Below are positions 13,697 through 27,099 of a stretch of DNA of 64,000 nucleotides, in pieces. Positions within the stretch are counted from its first letter, which is position 1, and each line of letters begins with the position of its first letter. This DNA comes from Colletes latitarsis (lineage: Eukaryota > Arthropoda > Insecta > Hymenoptera > Colletidae): NCBI RefSeq assembly GCF_051014445.1, contig NC_135136.1, forward strand, positions 18,494,001 through 18,558,000, in the 5' to 3' direction. The position numbers were made by a program, and so were the translations under genes. The notes beneath the pieces are model-generated. The model did not search any database. It worked only from the letters and a program-made list of their open reading frames with translations, and was not told the DNA's origin.

Positions 13697-16600
13697 ATCC
13701 AAACCAGAAAAATACCCAGGATCTGTTCAACAAGTATGTGAAGAACGCGGAAATATGACCCTGATGAGGGCAAATCCCGGGCCTAACCTAGACCCAACTT
13801 ACGTTGTCCTCTAAAATATTGATGGAAACCAGGTTTAATGGACTGTTTCAGTGTGGTACCACATTACTACGTGATCCAATCCAGAAAAAGCCCAGGATCT
13901 AGCCATGAAGTATGAGAAATATGCGAAATTATGAGCCTGATTAGGGCAAATCCTAGACATAACCCAGATCTAACATGCGTTATCCTCTAAAATATTTATC
14001 AAGACCAGGTTTAATTGAATGTTTCAGTGTGGTACCACAATACTACGGGATCCAAACCAGAAAAAGCCCAGAATCTGGCCACCGAGTATGAGAAATATGC
14101 GAAAGTGCGAGCCTGATCAGGGCAAATCCCAGACCTATCCGAAACCTAACTTCCGTTGTCCTCTAAAATATTGATCGAAACCAGGTTTAATGGACTGTCT
14201 CAGTGTGGTACCACATTACTACCTGATCCAATCCAGAAAAAGCCCAGAATCTGGCCATGAATTATGAGAAATATGCGAAAGTACGAGCCTGATGAGAGCA
14301 AATCCCAGGCCTAACCCAGACATAACATGCGTTATCCTCTAAAATATTGATAGAAACCAGGTTAAATGGACTGTCTCAGTGTGGCACCACATTACTACAG
14401 AATCCAAACTAGAAAAAGCCCAGAATCTGGCCATCAAGTATGAGAAATATGCGAAAGTACGAGCCTGATGAGAGCAAATCCCAGACCTACCCCAGACCTA
14501 AAATGCGTTATCCTCTAAAATATTGATAGAAACCAGGTTAAATGGACTGTCTCAGTGTGGCACCACATTACTACAGAATCCAAACTAGAAAAAGCCCAGA
14601 ATCTGGCCATCAAGTATGAGAAATATGCGAAAGTACGAGCCTGATGAGAGCAAATCCCAGACCTACCCCAGACCTAAAATGCGTTATCCTCTAAAATATT
14701 GATCGAAACCAGGTTTAATGGACTGTTTCAGTGTGGTACCACATTACTACCTGATCCAATCCAGAAAAAGCCCAGGATCTGTTCAACAAGTATTGGAAGA
14801 ACGCGGAAATATGACCCTGATGAGGGCAAATCCCGGGCCTAACCTAGACCTAACATGAGTTATCCCCAAATATATTGATCGAAACCAGGCTTAATGGACT
14901 GTTTCAGTGTGCTACCACATTACTACGTGATCCAAACCAGAAAAAACCCAGAATCTGTTCAACATGTATGTGGAAAATGCGAAAGTATGTGTCTGATGAG
15001 GGCAAATCCCAGGCCTAACCTAGACAGAACATGCGTTATCCTCTAAAATATTGATCGAAACCAGGTTTAATGGACTGTTTCAGTGTGCCACCACATTACT
15101 ACGTGATCCAATCCTGAAAAAGCCCAGTATCTAACCATGAAGTATGAGAAATATGCGAATTTATGAGCCTGATTTGGGCAAATCCTAGACATAACCCAGA
15201 TCTAACATGCGTTATCCTCTAAAATATTTGTCAAGACCAGGTTTAATTGAATGTTTCAGTGTGGTACCACAATACTACGGGATCCAAACCAGAAAAAGCC
15301 CAGAATCTGGCCACCGAGTATGAGAAATATGCGAAAGTGCGAGCCTGATCAGGGCAAATCCCAGTCCTATCCCAGACCTAACTTGCGTTGTCCTCTAAAA
15401 TATTGATCGAAACCGGGTTTCATGGACTGTTTCAGTGTGGTACCACATTACTACGTGATCCAAACCAGAAAAATACCCAGGATCTGCTCAACAAGTATGT
15501 GAAGAACGCGAAAATATGACCCTGATGAGGGCAAATCCCAGACCTATCCCAGACCTAACTTGCGTTATCCACTAAAATATTGATCGAAACCGGGTTTAAT
15601 GGACTGTTTCAGTGTGGTACCACATTACTACGTGATCCAAACCAGAAGAATACCTAGGATCTGTTCAACAAGTATGTGAAGAATGCGAAAGTATGTGTCT
15701 GATGAGGGAAAATCCCAGGCCTAACCTAGACCTAACATGCGTTACCCTCAAAATTATTTATCAGTACCAGGTTTAATTGAATGTTTCAGTTTGGTACCAT
15801 ATTTCTACGTGATTCAAACCAGAAAAAGCCAGGGATCTGTTCAACAAGTATGTGAAAAATGCGAAAATATGACCCTGATGAGGGCAAATCCCAGACCCAT
15901 CCCAGACCTAACTTGCGTTATCCTCTAAAATATTGATCGAAACTAGATTTAATTTACTGTTTAAGTGTGGTACCACATTACTACGTGATCCAATCCTGAA
16001 AAAGCCCAGTATCTAGCCATGAAGTATGAGAAATATGCGAATTTATGAGCCTGATTTGGACAAATCCTAGACATAACCCAGATCTAACATGCGTTATCCT
16101 CTAAAATATTTATCAAGACCAGGTTTAATTGAATGTTTCAGTGTGGTAGCACAATACGACGGGATCCAAACCAGAAAAAGCCCAGAATCTGGCCACCGAG
16201 TATGAGAAATATGCGAAAGTGCGAGCCTGATCAGGGCAAATCCCAGACCTATCCGAGACGTAACTTCCGTTGTCCTCTAAAATATTGATCGAAACCAGGT
16301 TTAATGGACTGTCTCAGTGTGGTACCACATTACTACCTGATCCAATCCAGAAAAAGCCCAGAATCTGGCCATGAATTATGAGAAATATGCGAAAGTACGA
16401 GCCTGATGAGAGCAAATCCCAGGCCTAACCTAGACATAACATGCGTTATCCTCTAAAATATTGATAGAAACCAGGTTAAATGGACTGTCTCAGTGTGGCA
16501 CCACATTACTACAGAATCCAAACTAGAAAAAGCCCAGAACCTGGCCATCAAGTATGAGAAATATGCGAAAGTACGAGCCTGATGTGAGCAAATCCTAGAC

Positions 16601-17920
16601 CTACCCCAGACCTAACATGCGTTATCCTCTAAAATATTGATCGAAACCAGGTTTAATGGACTGTTTCAGTGTGGTACCACATTACTACCTGACCCAATCC
16701 AGAAAAAGCCCAGGATCTGTTCAACAAGTATGTGAAGAACGCGGAAATATGACCCTGATGAGTGCAAATCCCGGGCCTAACCTAGACCTAACATTAGTTA
16801 TCCTCAAATATATTGATCGAAACCAGGTTTAATGGACTGTTTCAGTGTGCTACCACATTACTACGTGATCCAAACCAGAAAAAACCCAGAATCTGTTCAA
16901 CATGTAAGTGGAAAATGCGAAAGTATGTGTCTGATGAGGGCAAATCCCAGGCCTAACCTAGACAGAACATGCGCTATCCTCTAAAATATTGATCGAAACC
17001 AGGTTTAATGGACTGTTTCAGTGTGCTACCACATTACTACGTGATCCAATCCTGAAAAAGCCCAGTATCTAGCCATGAAGTATGAGAAATATGCGAATTT
17101 ATGAGCCTGATTTGGACAAATCCTAGACATAACCCAGATCTAACATGCGTTATCCTCTAAAATATTTATCAAGACCAGGATTAATTGAATGTTTCAGTGT
17201 GGTACCACAATACTACGGGATCCAAACCAGAAAAAGCCCAGAATCTGGCCACCGAGTATGAGAAATATGCGAAAGTGCGAGCCTGATCAGGGCAAATCCC
17301 AGACCTATCCCAGACCTAACTTGCGTTGTCCTCTAAAATATTTATCGAAACCGGGTTTAATGGACTGTTTCAGTGTGGTACCACATTACTACCTGATCCA
17401 ATCCAGAAAAAGCCCAGGATCTGTTCAACAAGTATGTGAAGAACGCGGAAATATGACCCTGATGAGGGCAAATCCCGGGCCTAACCTAGACCTAACATTA
17501 GTTATCCTCAAATATATTGATCGAAACCAGGTTTAATCGACTGCTTCAGTGTGGTACCACATTACTACCTGATCCAAACCAGAAAAATACCCAGGATCTG
17601 TTCAACATGTATGTGGAAAATGCGAAAGTATGTGTCTGATGAGGGCAAATCCCAGGCCTAACCTAGACAGAACATGCGTTATCCTCTAAAATATTGATCG
17701 AAACTAGGTTTAATTTACTGTTTCAGTGTGGTACCACATTACTACGTGATCCAATCCTGAAAAAGCCCAGTATCTAGCCATGAAGTATGAGAAATATGCG
17801 AATTTATGAGCCTGATTTGGGCAAAACCTATACATAACCCAGATCTAACATGCGTTATCCTCTAAAATATTTATCAAGACCAGGTTTAATTGAATGTTTC
17901 AGTGTGGTACCACAATACTA
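13697..17920 (+). repeat. Satellite array, middle-left block
   Basis: This block holds about 24 monomers of the same 176-bp family and no gene. Its central part, about 15440-16640, shares private variants with about 300-1500 at a constant offset of 15,141 bp (86 monomers). Examples are the gtggtagcacaata variant (near 1003 and 16144) and the ccgagacgtaacttccg variant. This shows that the two stretches descend from one ancestral higher-order segment. Confidence 0.93.
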
Positions 17921-19152
17921 CGGGATCCAAACCAGAAAAAGCCCAGAATCTGGCCACCGAGTATGAGAAATATGCGAAAGTGCGAGCCTGATCAGGGCAA
18001 ATCCCAGACCTATCCGAGACCTAACTTCCGTTGTCCTCTAAAATATTGATCGAAACCAGGTTTAATGGACTGTCTCAGTGTGGTACCATATTACTACCTG
18101 ATCCAATCCAGAAAAAGCCCAGAATCTGGCCATGAATTATGAGAAATATGCGAAAGTACGAGCCTGATGAGAGCAAATCCCAGGCCTAACCTAGACATAA
18201 CATGTGTTATCCTCTAAAATATTGATAGAAACCAGGTTAAATGGACTGTCTCAGTGTGGCACCACATTACTACAGAATCCAAACTAGAAAAAGCCCAGAA
18301 TCTGGCCATCAAGTATGAGAAATATGCGAAACTACGAGCCTGATGAGAGCAAATCCCAGACCTACCCCAGACCTAACATGCGTTATCCTCTAAAATATTT
18401 ATCAAGACCAGGTTTAATTGAATGTTTCAGTGTGGTACCACATTACTACGTGATCCAAACCAGAAGAAACCCAGGATCTGTTCAACATGTATGTGGAAAA
18501 TGCGAAATTATGTGCCTGATTAGGGCAAATCCTAGACATTACCCAGATCTAACATGCGTTATCCTCTAAAATATTTATCAAGACCAGGTTTAATTGAATG
18601 TTTCAATGTGGTACCACAATACTACGTGATCCAAACCAGAAAAAACCCAGGATCTGTTCAACATGTATGTGGAAAATGCGAAATTATGTGCCTGATTAGG
18701 GCAAATCCTAGACCTATCCCAGACCTAACTTGCGTTGTCCTCTAAAATATTGATCGAAACCAGGTTAAATGTACTGTTTCAGTGTGGTACCACATTACTA
18801 CATGATCCAATCCTGAAAAAGCCCAGTATCTAGCCATGAAGTATAAGAAATATGCGAATTTATGAGCCTGATTTGGGCAAATCCTAGACATAACCCAGAT
18901 CTAACATGCGTTATCCTCTAAAATATTTATCAAGACCAGGTTTAATTGAATGTTTCAGTGTGGTACCACAATACTACGGGATCCAATCTAGAAAAAGCCC
19001 AGAATCTGGCCATGAACCATGAGGAATATGCGAAAGTACGAGCCTGATGAGAGCAAATCCCAGACCTAACCATGACCTAACATGCGTTATTCTCTAAAAT
19101 ATTGATCGAAACCAGGTTTAATGGACTGTTTCAGTGTGGTACCACATTACTA
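17921..19152 (+). repeat. Seven-monomer higher-order repeat, copy 1 (1,232 bp)
   Basis: This block repeats at an offset of 1,232 bp, which is exactly 7 x 176. Matching content includes two adjacent near-identical monomers in the atttatcaagaccagg subclass and a monomer with gaaccatgaggaatatgcg. It differs from copy 2 at a few bases, for example ggtaccatatt here against ggtaccacatt, and acatgtgtt here against acatgcgtt. It holds satellite only. Confidence 0.87.
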
Positions 19153-20384
19153 CGGGATCCAAACCAGAAAAAGCCCAGAATCTGGCCACCGAGTATGAGA
19201 AATATGCGAAAGTGCGAGCCTGATCAGGGCAAATCCCAGACCTATCCGAGACCTAACTTCCGTTGTCCTCTAAAATATTGATCGAAACCAGGTTTAATGG
19301 ACTGTCTCAGTGTGGTACCACATTACTACCTGATCCAATCCAGAAAAGGCCCAGAATCTGGCCATGAATTATGAGAAATATGCGAAAGTACGAGCCTGAT
19401 GAGAGCAAATCCCAGGCCTAACCCAGACATAACATGCGTTATCCTCTAAAATATTGATAGAAACCAGGTTAAATGGACTGTCTCAGTGTGGCACCACATT
19501 ACTACAGAATCCAAACTAGAAAAAGCCCAGAATCTGGCCATCAAGTATGAGAAATATGCGAAACTACGAGCCTGATGAGAGCAAATCCCAGACCTACCCC
19601 AGACCTAACATGCGTTATCCTCTAAAATATTTATCAAGACCAGGTTTAATTGAATGTTTCAGTGTGGTACCACATTACTACGTGATCCAAACCAGAAGAA
19701 ACCCAGGATCTGTTCAACATGTATGTGGAAAATGCGAAATTATGTGCCTGATTAGGGCAAATCCTAGACATTACCCAGATCTAACATGCGTTATCCTCTA
19801 AAATATTTATCAAGACCAGGTTTAATTGAATGTTTCAATGTGGTACCACAATACTACGTGATCCAAACCAGAAAAAACCCAGGATCTGTTCAACATGTAT
19901 GTGGAAAATGCGAAATTATGTGCCTGATTAGGGCAAATCCTAGACCTATCCCAGACCTAACTTGCGTTGTCCTCTAAAATATTGATCGAAACCAGGTTAA
20001 ATGTACTGTTTCAGTGTGGTACCACATTACTACGTGATCCAATCCTGAAAAAGCCCAGTATCTAGCCATGAAGTATAAGAAATATGCGAATTTATGAGCC
20101 TGATTTGGGCAAATCCTAGACATAACCCAGATCTAACATGCGTTATCCTCTAAAATATTTATCAAGACCAGGTTTAATTGAATGTTTCAGTGTGGTACCA
20201 CAATACTACGGGATCCAATCTAGAAAAAGCCCAGAATCTGGCCATGAACCATGAGGAATATGCGAAAGTACGAGCCTGATGAGAGCAAATCCCAGACCTA
20301 ACCATGACCTAACATGCGTTATTCTCTAAAATATTGATCGAAACCAGGTTTAATGGACTGTTTCAGTGTGGTACCACATTACTA
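19153..20384 (+). repeat. Seven-monomer higher-order repeat, copy 2 (1,232 bp)
   Basis: This is the second copy of the seven-monomer block. Homology ends near 20384, where cattactac is followed by gtgatccaaaacag instead of gggatccaaaccag. The exact multiple of the monomer length indicates an in-register unequal exchange. Confidence 0.87.
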
Positions 20385-23300
20385 CGTGATCCAAAACAGA
20401 AAAAACCCAAGATCTGTTCAGCAAGTATCTGAAAAACGCGAAACTATGAGCCTGATGAGGGCAAATCCCAGACCTATCCCAGACCCAACATGCGTTATCC
20501 TCTAAAACATTTATCAAGACCAGGTTTAATTGAATGTTTCAGTGTGTTACCACATTACTACGTGATCCAAACCACAAAAAACCCAGGATCCGTTCAACAA
20601 GTATGTGAAGAATGCGAAAGTATGTGGCTGATCAGGGAAAATCCCAGGCCTAACCTAGACCTAACATGCGTTACCCTCAAAAATACTGATCGAAACCAGG
20701 TTTAATCGACTGTTTCAGTGTGGTACCACATTACTACGTGATCCAAACCAGAAAAATACCCAGGATCTGTTCAACAAGTATGTGAAGAACGCGGAAATAT
20801 GACCCTGATGAGGGCAAATCCCGGGCCTAACCTAGACCTAACATGCGTTATCCTCAAAAATATTGATCGAAACCAGGTTTAATCGACTGTTTCAGTGTGG
20901 TGCCACATTACTACCTGATCCAAACCAGAAAAATACCCAGGATCTGTTCAACAAGTATGTGAAGAACGCGAAAATATGACCCTGATGAGGGCAAATCCCA
21001 GACCTATCCCAGACCTAACTTGCGTTATCCACTAAAATATTGATCGAAACCGGGTTTAATGGACTGTTTCAGTGTGGTACCACATTACTACGTGATCCAA
21101 ACCAGAAGAATACCTAGGATCTGTTCAACAAGTATGTGGAGAATGCGAAAGTATGTGTCTGATGAGGGCAAATCCCAGGCCTAACCAAGATCTAACATGC
21201 GTTATCCTCAAAAATATTGATCGAAACCAGGTTTAATGGACTGTTTCAGTGTGGTACCACATTACTACGTGATCCAAACCAGAAAGAACCCAGGATCTGT
21301 TCAACAAGTATGTGGAGAATGCGAAAGTATGTGTCTGATGAGGGCAAATCCCAGGCCTAACCTAGACCTAACATGCGTTACCCTCAAAATTATTTATCAG
21401 TACCAGGTTTAATTGAATGTTTCAGTGTGGTACCACATTTCTACGTGATTCAAACCAGAAAAAGCCCAGAATCTGGCCACCGAGTATGAGAAATATGCGA
21501 AAGTGCGAGCCTGATCAGGGCAAATCCCAGACCTATCCGAGACGTAACTTCCGTTGTCCTCTAAAATATTGATCGAAACCAGGTTTAATGGACTGTCTCA
21601 GTGTGGTACCATATTACTACCTGATCCAATCCAGAAAAAGCCCAGAATCTGGCCATGAATTATGAGAAATATGCGAATGTACGAGCCTGATGAGAGCAAA
21701 TCCCAGGCCTAACCTAGACATAACATGCGTTATCCTCTAAAATATTGATAGAAACCAGGTTAAATGGACTGTCTCAGTGTGGCACCACATTACTACAGAA
21801 TCCAAACTAGAAAAAGCCCAGAATCTGGCCACCAAGTATGAGAAATATGCGAAACTACGAACCTGATGAGAGCAAATCCCAGACCTACCCCAGACCTAAA
21901 ATGCGTTATCCTCTAAAATATTGATAGAAACCAGGTTAAATGGACTGTCTCAGTGTGGCACCACATTACTACAGAATCCAAACTAGAAAAAGCCCAGAAT
22001 CTGGCCATCAAGTATGAGAAATATGCGAAAGTACGAGCCTGATGAGAGCAAATCCCAGACCTACCCCAGACCTAACATGCGTTATCCTCTAAAATATTGA
22101 TCGAAACCAGGTTTAATGGACTGTTTCAGTGTGGTACCACATTACTACCTGATCCAATCCAGAAAAAGCCCAGTATCTAGCCATGAAGTATGAGAAATAT
22201 GCGAATTTATGAGCCTGATTTGGACAAATCCTAGACATAACCCAGATCTAACATGCGTTATCCTCTAAAATATTTATCAAGACCAGGATTAATTGAATGA
22301 TTCAGTGTGGTACCGCAATACTACGGGATCCAAACCAGAAAAAGCCCAGAATCTGGCCACCGAGTATGAGAAATATGCGAAAGTGCGAGCCTGATCAGGG
22401 CAAATCCCAGACCTATCCCAGACCTAACTTGCGTTGTCCTCTAAAATATTTATCGAAACCGGGTTTAATGGACTGTTTCAGTGTGGTACCACATTACTAC
22501 CTGATCCAATCCAGAAAAAGCCCAGGATCTGTTCAACATGTATGTGAAGAACGCGGAAATATGACCCTGATGAGGGCAAATCCCGGGCCTAACCTAGACC
22601 TAACATTAGTTATCCTCAAATATATTGATCGAAACCAGGTTTAATCGACTGCTTCAGTGTGGTACCACATTACTACCTGATCCAAACCAGAAAAATACCC
22701 TGGATCTGTTCAACATGTATGTGGAAAATGCGAAAGTATGTGTCTGATGAGGGCAAATCCCAGGCCTAACCTAGACAGAACATGCGTTATCCTCTAAAAT
22801 ATTGATCGAAACTAGGTTTAATTTACTGTTTCAGTGTGGTACCACATTACTACGTGATCCAATCCTGAAAAAGCCCAGTATCTAGCCATGAAGTATGAGA
22901 AATATGCGAATTTATGAGCCTGATTTGGGCAAATCCTAGACATCACCCAGATCTAACATGCGTTATCCTCTAAAATATTTATCAAGACCAGGTTTAATTG
23001 AATGTTTCTGTGTGGTACCACAATACTACGGGATCCAAACCAGAGAAAGCCCAGAATCTGGCCACCGAGTATGAGAAATATGCGAAAGTGCGAGCCTGAT
23101 CAGGGCAAATCCCAGACCTATCCGAGACCTAACTTCCGTTGTCCTTTAAAATATTGATAGAAACCAGGTTTAATGGACTGTCTCAGTGTGGTACCACATT
23201 ACTACCTGATCCAATCCAGAAAAAGCCCAGAATCTGGCCATGAATTATGAGAAATATGCGAAAGTACGAGCCTGATGAGGGCTAATCCCGGGCCTAACCT

Positions 23301-26300
23301 AGACCTAACATGCGTTATCCTCAAAAATATTGATCGAAACCAGGTTTAATCGACTGTTTCAGTGTGGTGCCACATTACTACCTGATCCAAACCAGAAAAA
23401 TACCCAGGATCTGTTCAACAAGTATGTGAAGAACGCGAAAATATGACCCTGATGAGGGCAAATCCCAGACCTATCCCAGACCTAACTTGCGTTATCCACT
23501 AAAATATTGATCGAAACCAGGTTTAATGGACTGTTTCAGTGTGCTACCACATTACTACGTGATCCAAACCTGAAAAACCCCAGGATCCGTTCAACAAGTA
23601 TGTGAAGAATGCGAAAGTATGTGTCTGATGAGGGAAAATCCCAGGCCTAACCTAGACCTAACTTGCGTTATCCTCTAAAATATTGATCGAAACTAGGTTT
23701 AATTTACTGTTTCAGTGTGGTACCACATTACTACGTGATCCAATCCTGAAAAAGCCCAGTATCTAGCCATGAAGTATGAGAAATATTCGAATTTATGAGC
23801 CTGATTTGGGCAAATCCTAGACATAACCCAGATCTAACATGCGTTATCCTCTAAAATATTTATCAAGACCAGGTTTAATTGAATGTTTCAGTGTGGTACC
23901 ACAATACTACAGGATCCAATCTAGAAAAAGCCCAGAATCCGGCCATGAACCATGAGGAATATGCGAAAGTACGAGCCTGATAAGGGCTAATCCCGGGCCT
24001 AACCTAGACCTAACATGCGTTATCCTCAAAAATATTGATCGAAACCAGGTTTAATCGACTGTTTCAGTGTGGTGCCACATTACTACCTGATCCAAACCAG
24101 AAAAATACCCAGGATCTGTTCAACAAGTATGTGAAGAACGCGAAAATATGACCCTGATGAGGGCAAATCCCAGACCTATCCCAGACCTAACTTGCGTTAT
24201 CCACTAAAATATTGATCGAAACCGGGTTTAATGGACTGTTTCAGTGTGGTACCACATTACTACGTGATCCAAACCAGAAGAATACCTAGGATCTGTTCAA
24301 CAAGTATGTGGAGAATGCGAAAGTATGTGTCTGATGAGGGCAAATCCCAGGCCTAACCAAGATCTAACATGCGTTATCCTCAAAAATATTGATCGAAACC
24401 AGGTTTAATGGACTGTTTCAGTGTGCTACCACATTACTACGTGATCCAAACCAGAAAAATACCCAGGATCTGTTCAACAAGTATGTGAAGAACGCGTAAA
24501 TATGACCCTGATGAGGGCAAATCCCGGGCCTAACCTAGACCTAACTTGCGTTACCCTCAAAATTATTTATCAGTACCAGGTTTAATTGAATGTTTCAGTG
24601 TGGTACCACATTTCTACGTGATTCAAACCAGAAAAAGCCAGGGATCTGTTCAAGGAGTATGTGAAAAATGCGAAAATATGACCCTGATGAGGGCAAATCC
24701 CAGACCTATCCCAGACCTAACTTGCGTTATCCTCTAAAATATTGATCGAAACTAGATTTAATTTACTGTTTCAGTGTGGTACCACATTACTTCCTGATCC
24801 AATCCAGCAAAAGCCCAGGATCTGTTCAACAAGTATGTGAAAAATGCGATAATATGACCCTGATGAGGGCAAATGCCAGACCTATCCCAGACCTAACTTG
24901 CGTTATCCTCTAAAACATTGATCGAAACTAGGTTTAATTTACTGTTTCAGTGTGGTACCACATTACTACGTGATCCAATCCTGAAAAAGCCCAGTATCTA
25001 GCCATGAAGTATGAGAAATATGCGAATTTATGAGCCTGAGTTGGGCAAATCCTAGACATAACCCAGATCTAACATGCGTTATCCTCTAAAATATTTATCA
25101 AGACCAGGTTTAATTAAATGTTTCAGTGTGGTACCACAATACTACGGGATCCAAACCAGAAAAAGCCCAGAATCTGGCCACCGAGTATGAGAAATATGCG
25201 AAAGTGCGAGCCTGTTCAGGGCAAATCCCAGACCTATCCCAGACCTAACTTGCGTTGTCCTCTAAAATATTGATCGAAACCAGGTTTAGTTTACTGTTTC
25301 AGTGTGGTACCACATTACTACGTGATCCAATCCTGAAAAAGCCCAGTATCTGTTCAACAAGTATATGAAGAACGCGGAAATATGACCCTGATGAGGGCAA
25401 ATCCCGGGCCTAACCTAGACCTAACATGAGTTATCCTCAAATATATTGATCGAAACCAGGTTTAATGGACTATTTCAGTGTGCTACCACATTACTACGTG
25501 ATCCAAACCAGAAAAAACCCTGGATCTGTTCAACATGTATGTGGAAAATGCGAAAGTATGTGTCTGATGAGGGCAAATCCCAGGCCTAACCTAGACAGAA
25601 CATGCGTTATCCTCTAAAATATTGATCGAAACCAGGTTTAATGGACTGTTTCAGTGTGCTACCACATTACTACGTGATCCAATCCTGAAAAAGCCGAGTA
25701 TCTAGCCATGAAGTATGAGAAATATGCGAATTTATGAGCCTGATTTGGGCAAATCCTAGACATAACCCAGATCTATCATGCGTTATCGTCGAAAATATTT
25801 ATCAAGACCAGGATTAATTGAATGTTTCAGTGTGGTACCACAATACTACGGGATCCAAACCAGAAAAAGCCCAGAATCTGGCGACCGAGTATGAGAAATA
25901 TGCGAAAGTGCGAGCCTGATCAGGGCAAATCCCAGACCTATCCCAGACCTAACTTGCGTTGTCCTCTAAAATATTGATCGAAACCAGGTTTAATGGACTG
26001 TTTCAGTGTTGTACCACATTACTGCCTGATCCAATCCAGAAAAAGCCCAGGATCTGTTCAACAAGTATGTGAAGAACGCGGAAATATGACCCTGATGAGG
26101 GCAAATCCCGGGCCTAACCTAGACCTAACATTAGTTATCCTCAAATATATTGATCGAAACCAGGTTTAATCGACTGCTTCAGTGTGGTACCACATTACTA
26201 CCTGATCCAAACCAGAAAAATACCCAGGATCTGTACAACAAGTATGTGAAGAACGCGAAAATATGACCCTGATGAGAGCAAATCCCAGACCTATACCAGA

Positions 26301-27099
26301 CCTAACTTGCGTTGTCCTCTAAAATATTGATGGAAACCAGCTTTAATTGACTGTTTCAGTGTGGTACCACATTACTACGTGATCCAATTCAGAAAAAAAC
26401 CCAGGATCTGTACAACAAGTATGTGAAGAATGCGAAAGTATGTGCCTTACAAGGGCAAATCCCGGACCTATCCCAGACATAACTTGCGTTATCCTCTAAA
26501 ATATTGATCGAAACCAAGTTTAATCGACTATTTCAGTGTGGTACCACATTACTACGTGATCCAAACCAGAAAAATACCCGGGATCTGTTCAACAAGTATG
26601 TGAAGAACGCGGAAATATGACCCTGATGAGGGCAAATCCCGGGCCTAACCTAGACCTAACATGAGTTATTCTCTAAAATATTGATCGAAACCAGGTTTAA
26701 TGGACTGTTTCAGTGAGGTACCACATTACTACCTGATCCAAACCAGAAAAAACCCAGGATCTGTTCAACAAGTATGTGAAGAACGCGGAAATATGACCCT
26801 GATGAGGGCAAATCCCGGGCCTAACCTAGACCTAACATTAGTTATCCACAAATATATTGATCGAAACCAGGTTTAATCAACTGCTTCAGTGTGGTACCAC
26901 ATTACTACCTGATCCAAACCAGAAAAATACCCAGGATCTGTACAACAAGTATGTGAAGAACGCGAAAATATGACCCTGATGAGAGCAAATCCCAGACCTA
27001 TACCAGACCTAACTTGCGTTGTCCTCTAAAATATTGATGGAAACCAGCTTTAATTGACTGTTTCAGTGTGGTACCACATTACTACCTGACCCAATTCAG
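20385..27099 (+). repeat. Satellite array, central block
   Basis: This block holds about 38 monomers and no gene. The stretch about 21740-23000 corresponds to about 16630-17900 at an offset of 5,108 bp (29 monomers), seen from shared variants such as aagaccaggattaattgaatg and the tatttatcgaaaccggg monomer. These copies differ at more positions than the 4,057-bp pair and are presumably older. The monomer at 24546-24737 belongs to the same subclass (tatttatcagtaccagg) as those at 596 and 15737. Confidence 0.92.
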
